In this document: piece after piece, positions 1-6,664 of the stretch | Numbering within the stretch: the first letter of the stretch is position 1 | How the letters are laid out: each line of letters opens with the position of its first letter | DNA from: an uncultured Oscillospiraceae bacterium | GTDB taxonomy: Bacteria > Bacillota > Clostridia > Oscillospirales > Oscillospiraceae | Length of the DNA: 8,433 nucleotides | Assembly: GCA_947628975.1 (NCBI GenBank) | Contig: CANRBW010000064.1 | Span: forward strand, 1 to 8,433 | Direction of reading: 5' to 3' | Notes under the pieces: model-generated | The model's database searches: none | Seen by the model: the letters and a program-made list of their open reading frames with translations, nothing else | Told to the model about the DNA's origin: nothing | Translations under genes and position numbers: made by a program

Positions 1-954
1 ACCCACGTCAAGCTCTCCTCCGCCCTGGGCCAGGTGGACACCATCCTCCTCAACGGCGCGGAGTGCGAGCCCTACATCACCGCCGACCACCGTCTGATGC
101 TGGAGCGGCCTGAGGCGGTGGTCCAGGGCGGCCTGATCCTGACGCGCTGTCTGGGCCTTTCCAAGCTGGTCATCGGCGTGGAGGCCAACAAGATGGACGC
201 GGTGGAGGCCCTCCGGGCCAAGGCCACCCCCCAGGTGGAGGTCCGGGCGCTGCGGGTGCGCTACCCCCAGGGCTCGGAAAAACAGCTCATCCAGAACATC
301 ACCGGCCGCCAGGTGCCCCCCGGCGGTCTGCCCGCCCATGTGGGCTGCGCGGTGTTCAACGTGGCCACCGCCGCCGCGGTCTACGACGCGTGCGCCGCGG
401 GCAAGCCGGTCACCCACCGGGTGGTCACCGTCTCCGGCCGGGCGGTCATGCGGCCCTGCAACCTCCTGGTCCCCCTGGGGGTGCCCCTCCAGACCCTGGT
501 GGACGCCGCCGGCGGCTTCAAGGGCGCGCCGGGCCGCATCCTCTCCGGCGGGCCCATGATGGGCGTGGCCCAGTACGACCTGTCCGCCCCGGTCATCAAG
601 GGCACCAACGCCCTGCTGGCCCTTCAGGGCCGGGAGTTCACCCCCACCCCCAAGGGAGTCCTGACCTGCATCCACTGCGGCCGGTGCGTCAGCGCCTGCC
701 CCATGAAGCTGACCCCCCTGTTCTTCAACCAGCGCTTCAGCGCGGGCCGGTTTGAGGAGCTGGAAAAGCTGCGGATCCTGGACTGCATCGAGTGCGGCTC
801 CTGCGCCTACTCCTGCCCGGCCCACATCCCCCTGGTCCAGGCCATCCGGGCCGGCAAGGTGGAGGTCCGGCGGCTCCAGGCCCAGGCCAAGGCCCAGGCG
901 GAGGCGGAGGCCGCCGCGGCCCAAGACAAGAAAGAGGAGGCGAGCGTAAAATGA
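1..954 (+). CDS. rnfC: RnfC, NADH-binding/iron-sulfur subunit of the Rnf complex (5' partial)
   Basis: This is the peripheral subunit of the ferredoxin:NAD+ oxidoreductase (Rnf), which passes electrons to NAD+ at the cytoplasmic face. The reading frame is open from base 1, and the first residues (THVKLS) match the conserved 'FPTHVKL' stretch of RnfC. The gene is therefore cut by the window edge, and the GTG at 34 is not a start. 317 residues are visible; full-length proteins are roughly 440, so about 120 N-terminal residues are missing. NGAECEPYIT (fragment residues 18-27), PQGSEKQL and GGLP mark the nucleotide/flavin-binding part. Two ferredoxin-type motifs CxxCxxCxxxCP follow at fragment residues 223-234 and 262-273 (bases 667-702 and 784-819). 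The tail is Ala/Gln/Lys/Glu-rich, as is common in RnfC. The TGA stop overlaps the rnfD ATG (ATGA). Confidence 0.96.
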   Translation, partial: THVKLSSALGQVDTILLNGAECEPYITADHRLMLERPEAVVQGGLILTRCLGLSKLVIGVEANKMDAVEALRAKATPQVEVRALRVRYPQGSEKQLIQNITGRQVPPGGLPAHVGCAVFNVATAAAVYDACAAGKPVTHRVVTVSGRAVMRPCNLLVPLGVPLQTLVDAAGGFKGAPGRILSGGPMMGVAQYDLSAPVIKGTNALLALQGREFTPTPKGVLTCIHCGRCVSACPMKLTPLFFNQRFSAGRFEELEKLRILDCIECGSCAYSCPAHIPLVQAIRAGKVEVRRLQAQAKAQAEAEAAAAQDKKEEASVK

Positions 955-1988
955 GCGAAAAGGATACCGGCCTCCAGACCCGCCCGCTGTCGGTGGCGTC
1001 CTCCCCCCATCTGGGCACGGTGGACTCCACGCCGGGCATCATGCTGGACGTTCTGATCGCCCTGGTCCCCGCCCTGGCCTCGGCGGTGTGGTTCTTCGGC
1101 CCCAGGGCCCTGGTGCTGACCCTGGTGACCATGGCCTCCACCGTAGGGTTTGAGGCCCTCTACCGCAAGTTGATGAAGCTCCCCATGAGCGTGGGCGACC
1201 TGTCCGCGGCGGTGACGGGAATGCTGCTGGCCATGTGCCTGCCGGTCCAGACCCCCTACTGGGTCGCCGTGCTGGGCGGGGCCTTCTCCATCGTCATCGT
1301 CAAGCAGCTCTTCGGCGGTCTGGGGAAGAACTTCATGAATCCCGCCCTGGCGGGCCGGGTGTTCCTCTTCTCCTTCCCCGCCATTCTGGGGAAGTTCGTG
1401 GCCCCCGGGCGGGAGTTCTGGGCCGACGTCTTCACCGGCGTCAGCGCCGCCGACGTGGACGCCATCAGCAACGCCACCCCCATGGCCGCCCTGCACCAGG
1501 GCCAGCTGCCCAACCTGTCCATCCAGCAGCTCCTGGTGGGGGAACAGGCCGGCTCCCTGGGAGAGGTCGCCTCTCTGATGCTCATCGCCGGGGGAATCTA
1601 CCTGGTCCTGCGGAAGGTCATCTCCCCCCGCATCCCCCTCTTCTACATCGGCACGGTGGCCGTCTTGACCTTCCTCTTCCCCCTGGGGGGGATCGACCGG
1701 ACCACCTGGATGCTCTACAACCTCCTCTCCGGCGGGTTGCTGCTGGGCGCCATCTTCATGGCCACCGACTACGTCACCAGCCCCGTCACCCCCACCGGCC
1801 GGACGGTCTACGCCATCGGCTGCGGCGCGCTGACGGTGTTTTTGCGCTACTTCGGCTCCTACCCTGAGAGCGTATCCTTCTCCATCCTGGTGATGAACAC
1901 CTTCGTGTGGATGCTGGACAAGGCGTTCCTGCCCCATCGCTTCGGCACGCCCTGGTTCAAGAAAAAGGCAAAGGAGGCGGGCAAGTGA
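951..1988 (+). CDS. rnfD: RnfD, membrane subunit with covalent FMN
   Basis: This 345-residue integral membrane protein of the NqrB/RnfD family carries flavin within the Rnf electron path. The start at 951 overlaps the rnfC stop (ATGA) and lies behind GAGGAGG. A longer in-frame extension to 792 would run inside rnfC and is rejected. Several hydrophobic helices are visible (about residues 28-48, 53-68, 85-119, 205-222, 229-246, 255-272, 285-300, 306-322). Family motifs are GKNFMNPALAGRVFL (125-139) and ATDYVTSPVTPTGR (271-284). The FMN attachment site, normally (S/T)GAT in this family, reads SNAT at 173-176, so Thr176 is the expected phosphoester acceptor. It would be modified by an ApbE-type flavin transferase, which is not in the window. 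The C-terminus is Lys-rich (FKKKAKEAGK), as expected for a cytoplasmic tail. The stop overlaps the rnfG start by one base. Confidence 0.95.
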   Translation: MSEKDTGLQTRPLSVASSPHLGTVDSTPGIMLDVLIALVPALASAVWFFGPRALVLTLVTMASTVGFEALYRKLMKLPMSVGDLSAAVTGMLLAMCLPVQTPYWVAVLGGAFSIVIVKQLFGGLGKNFMNPALAGRVFLFSFPAILGKFVAPGREFWADVFTGVSAADVDAISNATPMAALHQGQLPNLSIQQLLVGEQAGSLGEVASLMLIAGGIYLVLRKVISPRIPLFYIGTVAVLTFLFPLGGIDRTTWMLYNLLSGGLLLGAIFMATDYVTSPVTPTGRTVYAIGCGALTVFLRYFGSYPESVSFSILVMNTFVWMLDKAFLPHRFGTPWFKKKAKEAGK

Positions 1989-2560
1989 TGGAAACCGCGG
2001 AAAAGAAACGCTCCTCCGGCGCGTACTACGCGCGCATCGTCGGCACCCTGGCCGCCATCACCACTATCGTGGCCGTCCTGCTGGCCCTGGTGAACCTGAT
2101 CACCGCCCCCACCATCGCCCGGCTGGCCGCGGAGAAGAAGGCCCGGGCCATGGAGGAGGTCATGCCCGGCTGCGCCTTCACCCCGGAGACCCCGCCCCAG
2201 GACGTGGACGGGATCCTGGACTTCCAGCTGGCCAAGGCCGGGGAGGAGACCAAGGGCTACTGCGTCCAGGTGGAGACCAACGGCTTCGGCGGCGCCATGC
2301 AGCTGATGGTGGGCGTGGACGCTGAGGGCCAGGTCACCGGCGTGACCATCCTCAGCCACGGCGAGACCCTGAACACCGACAAGCACGGCGAACTGCTGGC
2401 CCGTTACCCCGGCTCCTCCGGCCAGGTCCAGCTCGCCAAGGACGGCGGCGACATCGAGGCCATCTCCGGCGCCACCGTCACCTCGCGGGCGGTCACCAGA
2501 GGCGTGAACAGCGCCCTGGCCGCCGTTCAAGCCTACACGGAAGGAGGCGACCGGGCATGA
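1988..2560 (+). CDS. rnfG: RnfG, extracytoplasmic FMN-binding subunit
   Basis: 190 residues, the usual size for the family. One N-terminal transmembrane helix (about residues 17-39) anchors an external domain that carries covalent FMN. The attachment motif SGATVTS is at 160-166, with Thr163 the predicted flavinylated residue. The region just before it departs from the family: the usual HxETPGLG appears here as HGETLNTD (124-131). The start at 1988 overlaps the rnfD TGA (TGATG) and is preceded by AAAGGAGG. An in-frame ATG further upstream at 1907 lies inside rnfD and has no comparable ribosome site. In the complex RnfG works with RnfD to carry electrons across the membrane. The stop overlaps the rnfE ATG by four bases. 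Confidence 0.95.
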   Translation: METAEKKRSSGAYYARIVGTLAAITTIVAVLLALVNLITAPTIARLAAEKKARAMEEVMPGCAFTPETPPQDVDGILDFQLAKAGEETKGYCVQVETNGFGGAMQLMVGVDAEGQVTGVTILSHGETLNTDKHGELLARYPGSSGQVQLAKDGGDIEAISGATVTSRAVTRGVNSALAAVQAYTEGGDRA

Positions 2561-3240
2561 CGGAAAACAAAACGGCCCAGCAGGCCGTCCAGACCCCTGA
2601 GGCCCCGGAGACCCAGGCCAAAAAGCAGGGCCGCATCAAGGAGATCGTCCTGAACGGCCTGATCCTGCAAAACCCCATCCTGGTGCTGTTTTTGGGGATG
2701 TGCGCCACCATGGCGGTGTCCACCTCCCTGGTCAACGCCGTGGGGATGGGTCTGTCCACCACGGCGGTGCTGATCTGCTCCAATGTGGTCATCTCCCTGT
2801 TGCGCAAGCTCATCCCCAAGGAGGTCCGCATCGCGTGCTATGTGGTGGTCATCGCCGCCTTCGTCACCATCGTGGACCTGCTGCTCAAGGCATTCCTCCC
2901 CTCCCTGTCGGACGCCCTGGGCATCTTCATCCCCCTGATCGTGGTCAACTGCATCATCCTGGGCCGGGCGGAGGCCTTCGCCAGCAAGAACGGCCCGCTC
3001 TACGCGGCGGTGGACGGCGTCTCCATGGGCCTGGGCTTCACCCTGGCCCTGTGCGCCATGGGTCTGATCCGGGAACTGTTGGGCGGCGGCGCCATCCTGG
3101 GCCATCAGGTCCTGCCGGAGAAAGCCATCCTCCTGGCCGCCCCCTGCGGCGGCTTCCTGGTCCTGGGCTGTCTGGTGGCCCTGACCCAGTATCTCAAGGC
3201 CCGCGTGGCCAACAAGAAGAAGGGAGGCGATGAGGCGTGA
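2557..3240 (+). CDS. rnfE: RnfE, membrane subunit of the Rnf complex
   Basis: 227-residue integral membrane protein of the RnfA/RnfE/NqrD/NqrE family. The first 27 or so residues are polar and rich in Gln, Glu, Pro and Lys, a soluble extension ahead of the canonical start of the fold (NGLILQNPILVLFLGMC). About six helices follow. Cys49 (in LGMC) and Cys132 (in VVNC) are at the positions known in this family to bind the membrane-embedded iron-sulfur centre shared with RnfA. The 'CP' usually seen after the first cysteine is 'CA' here. ASKNGPLYAAVDG (142-154) and GLGFTLAL (158-165) are also family signatures. The ATG overlaps the rnfG stop (ATGA) behind GGAAGGAGG. The C-terminal tail is Lys-rich and ends in an overlap with the GTG start of rnfA. 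Confidence 0.95.
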   Translation: MTENKTAQQAVQTPEAPETQAKKQGRIKEIVLNGLILQNPILVLFLGMCATMAVSTSLVNAVGMGLSTTAVLICSNVVISLLRKLIPKEVRIACYVVVIAAFVTIVDLLLKAFLPSLSDALGIFIPLIVVNCIILGRAEAFASKNGPLYAAVDGVSMGLGFTLALCAMGLIRELLGGGAILGHQVLPEKAILLAAPCGGFLVLGCLVALTQYLKARVANKKKGGDEA

Positions 3241-3824
3241 GTCTGTTCAGTCTGTTCTCCCTGGCCCTCACCGCCATTCTGGCGGAGAACTTCGTGCTGG
3301 TGAAGTTTTTGGGCATCTGCCCCTTCCTGGGGGTCTCCAAGAAGACGGACACCGCCCTGGGCATGGGCATGGCGGTGGTGTTCGTCATGGGCCTGTCCTC
3401 CATCGTCACCTGGGCGGTCAACGAGTATCTGCTCCTCCCCCTGGGCCTTGCGTATATGCAGACGGTGGCCTTCATCTTGGTCATCGCCGCCCTGGTGCAG
3501 TTTGTGGAGCTGTTCCTGAAGAAGTTCATCCCCACCCTCTACACCGCCCTGGGCATCTACCTGCCCCTGATCACCACCAACTGCGCGGTGCTGGGCGCGG
3601 CGCTGTTGAACGTCCAGGCCCCCCGCGGCCCGCTGGAGTCCACCGCCTTCGGCGTCTTCTCCGGTCTGGGCTTCACCCTGGCCATCGTCCTCTTCGCCAG
3701 TGTGCGGGAGCGGCTGGAGTTCTCCAAGTTCCCCAAGGCGTTTGAGGGCTTCCCCCAGGCGCTGATCACCGCCGGGCTCATCGCCATGGCCTTTATGGGC
3801 TTCTCCGGCCTGTCCATTGGCTGA
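3237..3824 (+). CDS. rnfA: RnfA, membrane subunit of the Rnf complex
   Basis: 195 residues, the standard length for RnfA. It is the pseudo-symmetric partner of RnfE and forms the ion-translocating core. The N-terminus aligns with the family from the first residue (start of helix 1, then ENFVLVKFLGICPFLGVSKK at 17-36), which fixes the unusual GTG start at 3237. That GTG overlaps the rnfE TGA (GTGA) and has AAGGGAGG upstream. Cys28 (GICP) and Cys116 (TTNC) are the expected iron-sulfur ligands. Six hydrophobic segments are visible in alternating orientation relative to RnfE. An ATG at 3230 in another frame opens only a shadow ORF. A 23-base gap separates it from rnfB, the only real spacer in the operon. 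Confidence 0.95.
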   Translation: MSLFSLFSLALTAILAENFVLVKFLGICPFLGVSKKTDTALGMGMAVVFVMGLSSIVTWAVNEYLLLPLGLAYMQTVAFILVIAALVQFVELFLKKFIPTLYTALGIYLPLITTNCAVLGAALLNVQAPRGPLESTAFGVFSGLGFTLAIVLFASVRERLEFSKFPKAFEGFPQALITAGLIAMAFMGFSGLSIG

Positions 3825-3847
3825 CCTAGAAAGGGTGTGAAGAAACA

Positions 3848-4696
3848 ATGGAAATTTTATTCGCCTTTGCTGTGCTGGCTGGGTTGGGCGTGGTGTTCGG
3901 CGTGGTGCTGGCGGTGGCCGGCAAGGTCTTCGCCGTGGAGGAGGACCCCCGCCTGGAGCCGCTGACCGAGGCCCTGCCCGGCGCCAACTGCGGCGGGTGC
4001 GGCTTCTCCGGCTGCGCCGCCTACGCCGCCGCCGTCCTCCAGGGCAAGGCCGAGGCGGGCCGCTGCCCCGTGGGCGGGGCGGAGGTGGCCAAGGCCATGG
4101 GGGACATCCTGGGCGTGGTGGTGGAGGAGCAGGAGCGCTGCGTCGCCCTGGTGAAGTGCTCCGGCTACCAGGGCCACGCCCAGAAGAAGTACGACTACGA
4201 CGGCCTGTCCGACTGCCTGGCCGCCTCCCGTCTGCCCGGCGGCGGCCCCAACGAGTGCCCCAGCGGCTGTCTGGGCTTCGGCACCTGCGTCAGGGCCTGC
4301 CCCTTCGGCGCCATCCAGGTGCGGGACGGGGTGGCCACGGTCAACCACGAGCTGTGCGTGGGCTGTATGAAGTGCGCCGAGGCCTGCCCCAGGGACCTGA
4401 TCGTCAAGGTCCCCTACTCCGCCGACATCACCGTGGCCTGCAACTCCCAGGCCCGCGGGGCCACCCTGCGGAAGTACTGCGACATCGGGTGCCTGGGCTG
4501 TAAGATCTGCGAGAAGACCTGCGAGCACGACGCCATCCATGTGGTGGACAACCTGGCCCGCATCGACTACACCAAGTGCGTCTCCTGCGGCCTCTGCGCC
4601 GCCAAGTGCCCCCGGCACCTCATCCGGGACGCCCGGCTCAACAAAGAGCACGACGAGCCCGTCCCCGTCTCGGACAGCAAATGGTCCGACGCGTGA
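3848..4696 (+). CDS. rnfB: RnfB, polyferredoxin electron-input subunit
   Basis: 282 residues. RnfB accepts electrons from reduced ferredoxin and passes them into the membrane part of Rnf. The N-terminal helix (about 3-27) anchors it. A four-cysteine cluster domain follows (ANCGGCGFSGC, Cys48, 51, 56 and a later Cys73). The central part has conserved Cys98, 104 and 123, then CPSGCLGFGTCVRACP (137-152). Next come ferredoxin motifs at 170-181 (CVGCMKCAEACP), 211-225 (CxxxCxxCxxCxxxC) and 244-255 (CVSCGLCAAKCP). This many clusters fits the longer clostridial RnfB type. The ribosome site is weaker than at the other rnf genes (AAAGGG about 12 bases before ATG). It is last in the operon, with the terminator hairpin starting about ten bases after the stop. 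Confidence 0.96.
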   Translation: MEILFAFAVLAGLGVVFGVVLAVAGKVFAVEEDPRLEPLTEALPGANCGGCGFSGCAAYAAAVLQGKAEAGRCPVGGAEVAKAMGDILGVVVEEQERCVALVKCSGYQGHAQKKYDYDGLSDCLAASRLPGGGPNECPSGCLGFGTCVRACPFGAIQVRDGVATVNHELCVGCMKCAEACPRDLIVKVPYSADITVACNSQARGATLRKYCDIGCLGCKICEKTCEHDAIHVVDNLARIDYTKCVSCGLCAAKCPRHLIRDARLNKEHDEPVPVSDSKWSDA

Positions 4697-4706
4697 CCCC
4701 GGCGTG

Positions 4707-4744
4707 AAAAAACCTCCCAGGTCCCTGGACCTGGGAGGTTTTTT
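4707..4744. terminator. Bidirectional intrinsic terminator between rnfB and greA
   Basis: Perfect inverted repeat with 18-base arms (AAAAAACCTCCCAGGTCC and its complement) around a central CT. The GC-rich stem is flanked by A6 on the left and T6 on the right, so the RNA from either strand ends in a U-tract. It sits 10 bases after the rnfB stop and 18 bases after the greA stop on the other strand, so it can end both converging operons. Confidence 0.95.
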
Positions 4745-4762
4745 CTGGGCAGGACGGCGGTT

Positions 4763-5266
4763 TCAGTACTGGTTCAGGGGGGCGGAGCCGTCGTCCCGGC
4801 CCTTCTCGATGGCCCGGATCTCCATGTCGTAGCCGTTCTTTTCGTCTACCTGGATGTGTACCCTGTCCCCCACCCGCTTCCCCAGCAGGGCCCGGCCCAC
4901 CGGGGACTCCTTGCTGATCCGCCCGTGGAGCGCGTCCTGCCGGACGGTGGTGACCACCTGGTAGGTCTCCTGGCAGTCCTCGTCGGGGAGGTAGACGGTG
5001 ATCCGGTCGTAGAGCCCCGCGGCGTCGGCGGGGCCCTGGTCGTCGATGAGGTGGGCGGTGCGGATCATATTCTCCAGATAGCGGATCCGGCCCTTGTTGC
5101 GGTTGAGCTCCTGCTTGGCCGCCTTGTACTCGAAGTTCTCGCTGAGGTCGCCGAAGGCCCTGGCCGCCTTCACCGCCTCCAGCTGCTCCGGCATGAGGGT
5201 CAGCCGCCGGTAGTCCAGCTCCTGGCGCATCAGCTCCAGGTCCTTCCGGGTCAGTTCGTTGTGCAT
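4763..5266 (-). CDS. greA: GreA-family transcription elongation factor
   Basis: 167 residues. Gre factors enter the secondary channel of RNA polymerase and stimulate cleavage of backtracked RNA. The N-terminal coiled coil spans about residues 5-75, with the signature FGDLSENFEYKAAK (38-51). The acidic tip residues Asp40 and Glu43, which position the catalytic metal, are present. The C-terminal FKBP-like domain carries ISKESPVGRALLGKRVGD (117-134). The end of the protein (EKGRDDGSAPLNQY) runs past the usual 'xEIL' ending, so it may be a divergent paralog rather than the main cellular GreA. The start codon follows AAAGGAGG, which begins right at the stop of the upstream hexokinase gene. The 16-base gap implies co-transcription, and termination is at the shared hairpin. 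Confidence 0.93.
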   Translation of the reverse strand: MHNELTRKDLELMRQELDYRRLTLMPEQLEAVKAARAFGDLSENFEYKAAKQELNRNKGRIRYLENMIRTAHLIDDQGPADAAGLYDRITVYLPDEDCQETYQVVTTVRQDALHGRISKESPVGRALLGKRVGDRVHIQVDEKNGYDMEIRAIEKGRDDGSAPLNQY

Positions 5267-5282
5267 CGGCCTCTCTCCTCCT

Positions 5283-6566
5283 TTACCGGGCCAGGGCCGC
5301 CAGGGCCGCGCCGGTGAGATTGGGGTTGGTCCCCTGGACGAACCTGCTGTACAGCCCCAGCTTCCCCGCCGTCAGCTCCTCCATGTCCGCGCGCAGATAC
5401 CGGTGGAGGAGGGGACAGCGGTAGAAGGTGGTCCCCTCGGCGGCGATGTTCACCGGCCGCCCGGGGTCGGCGGCCTGGCCGGTGTAGTCCAGCACGGCGG
5501 CCAGAGTGGCGGCGGTGAGCCGGGCCGCCCGGCGGAAAAAGGCGTCCAGCAGGGCCAGCGCCTCCTCCCGGTCCCGCCCCTCCAGGAAGGACAGCGGGCC
5601 GTCCGGGTCCGGCGCGGTCAAAAACGCGCTGACCTCCCTGGCGGTGAGCCGGTCCAGCCGGGCCAGGGCCTCCGCGCTCCGGGGGGAGAAGACCCCCTCC
5701 TCCGCCCCGGAGCGCAGATAGGCCAGCACCATGGGCCCCTGGTACGCCCCGGAGATCAGCTTTTCCAGCACCTGGCCGCCGGGGTCGGCGGTGGCGGCGT
5801 CCAGCCGCAGGTCCACTGGGGTCCGCTCCAGCTTGTCAAAGCCCCCCGACTCCAGGTTGACCACCGTGCTCCCCGCTCTGCCCGCCAGGGCGGGGAGCTT
5901 GGTGATGGCGGCGTTGGGGAAGGAGGCGCAGATGTTGGTCCCGGTCCCCAGGATGAAGCCCATATAGGCCCCCTCCCCGCCCACGCCCTGGGCCATGGCC
6001 CCCAGCTGGGCGGCCACGGTGTCGTTGATCACCGCCAGCCGGTGGCGGCTGGGGAGCCCCCGGCGGGCCAGGGCGGCCCGGAGGCCCTCCCCCAGCACGC
6101 TGCCCTGGGCGCCGGTGATCTCCACCTCCTTGTCGAAGTGGAGGATCCGCCCGTCCAGGTCCGGCAGGATCTCGCAGGGGAAGGAGAAGCAGAAGCCGAT
6201 GCGGTCGGACCGGTCCGCGATGGGGGCCACCAGGGCGGCCAGGCCGTCGTAGAACGCCTCTACCGTGAGGGTCCCCTGGGTGCCCAGCATGGGGACGGTC
6301 CGGAAGTAGGTCTCCCTGGGCCCCTGGCCGGGGACGAACTCCATCAGGGCCACCCGCAGGTTGGTCCCCCCCGCGTCCAGCACGATCACCGGCCCGCCCT
6401 CCCTGGGCAGCGCCTCCGCCGACAGGTAGGTGGGGATCATCCGCAGGGAGCTGCGCTCCCCCGCCAGCCCCGCGGCCATCTCCGTTCGGAAACTTCCGAC
6501 CCAGCGGCCAAAGGCCTCCTCAGTGGCCGTCAGGCCGCTGGCGCGGATAAATTCTACCGCTGTCAT
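5283..6566 (-). CDS. Hexokinase of the eukaryotic-type hexokinase family
   Basis: 427 residues from the chosen start. Hexokinases phosphorylate glucose or other hexoses with ATP in the cytoplasm. Motifs appear in the order of the eukaryotic-type hexokinase fold: phosphate-1 loop LDAGGTNLRV (63-72), GFCFSFP (124-130), INDTV with the probable catalytic base Asp182 (180-184), GFILGTGTN (203-211), NLESGGF with sugar-binding Glu239 (237-243), LEKLISGAYQGP (267-278; compare FEKMISGMYLGE in yeast and animal enzymes), and a second nucleotide-binding stretch AAEGTTFYR (375-383). It lacks the short ROK-type bacterial glucokinase pattern with its zinc-binding cysteines. The start at 6566 has GGGAGGT seven bases upstream. 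An in-frame ATG at 6689 would lie upstream of the promoter and is rejected. Sugar specificity cannot be read from the sequence. It is the first gene of an operon with greA. Confidence 0.9.
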   Translation of the reverse strand: MTAVEFIRASGLTATEEAFGRWVGSFRTEMAAGLAGERSSLRMIPTYLSAEALPREGGPVIVLDAGGTNLRVALMEFVPGQGPRETYFRTVPMLGTQGTLTVEAFYDGLAALVAPIADRSDRIGFCFSFPCEILPDLDGRILHFDKEVEITGAQGSVLGEGLRAALARRGLPSRHRLAVINDTVAAQLGAMAQGVGGEGAYMGFILGTGTNICASFPNAAITKLPALAGRAGSTVVNLESGGFDKLERTPVDLRLDAATADPGGQVLEKLISGAYQGPMVLAYLRSGAEEGVFSPRSAEALARLDRLTAREVSAFLTAPDPDGPLSFLEGRDREEALALLDAFFRRAARLTAATLAAVLDYTGQAADPGRPVNIAAEGTTFYRCPLLHRYLRADMEELTAGKLGLYSRFVQGTNPNLTGAALAALAR

Positions 6567-6573
6567 CGCGCCG

Positions 6574-6580
6574 ACCTCCC
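6574..6580 (-). promoter_or_regulatory. Ribosome binding site deciding the hexokinase start
   Basis: GGGAGGT on the minus strand, seven bases before ATG at 6566. The longer in-frame ATG at 6689 has no such site and precedes the likely transcription start, so this site decides the start. Confidence 0.85.
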
Positions 6581-6584
6581 TTCC

Positions 6585-6599
6585 CCGCGCCCAGCGCGG
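6585..6599 (-). other. Small GC stem-loop in the hexokinase leader
   Basis: On the plus strand, CCGCGC-CCA-GCGCGG is a perfect six-base stem with a three-base loop. In the minus-strand transcript it would fold within the roughly 50-base leader, four bases ahead of the Shine-Dalgarno sequence. It could influence translation or be chance in GC-rich DNA. Confidence 0.4.
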
Positions 6600-6622
6600 C
6601 AGGTATCGTTTTAGGTGGATAT

Positions 6623-6651
6623 ATTGTACCACATCCGCGCCGCCGGGGGAA
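6623..6651 (-). promoter_or_regulatory. Extended -10 promoter for the hexokinase-greA operon
   Basis: On the minus strand, TG-G-TACAAT forms an extended -10 (6631-6623), five of six bases matching TATAAT with the TGn element in place. A poor -35 (TTCCCC, 6651-6646) lies 17 bases upstream, as is usual when a TGn element compensates. The predicted transcript would begin near 6616, giving a leader of about 50 bases. The AT-rich patch stands out in very GC-rich DNA. Confidence 0.7.
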
Positions 6652-6664
6652 GCCCAAATCGCCG

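Noticed and set aside
34..36. GTG at 34 as the start of rnfC
   Set aside because: The frame is open to base 1 and already encodes the conserved THVKLS segment, so the gene begins before the window.
807..1937. Minus-strand open frame of about 376 codons opposite rnfD
   Set aside because: Its composition is dominated by Gly, His, Gln and Asp with no recognisable motif, while the plus strand encodes a clear RnfD. Stop codons are rare by chance in such GC-rich DNA.
3857..4651. Minus-strand open frame opposite rnfB
   Set aside because: Low-complexity Gly/Ala/Leu/Val shadow with no ribosome site. RnfB on the plus strand has all expected cysteine motifs.
5259..6614. Long plus-strand open frame of about 450 codons opposite the hexokinase
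   Set aside because: It is the GC-rich antisense shadow of the hexokinase and part of greA: the protein is low-complexity Gly/Pro/Gln/Arg, shows no domain motif, and has no ribosome site.
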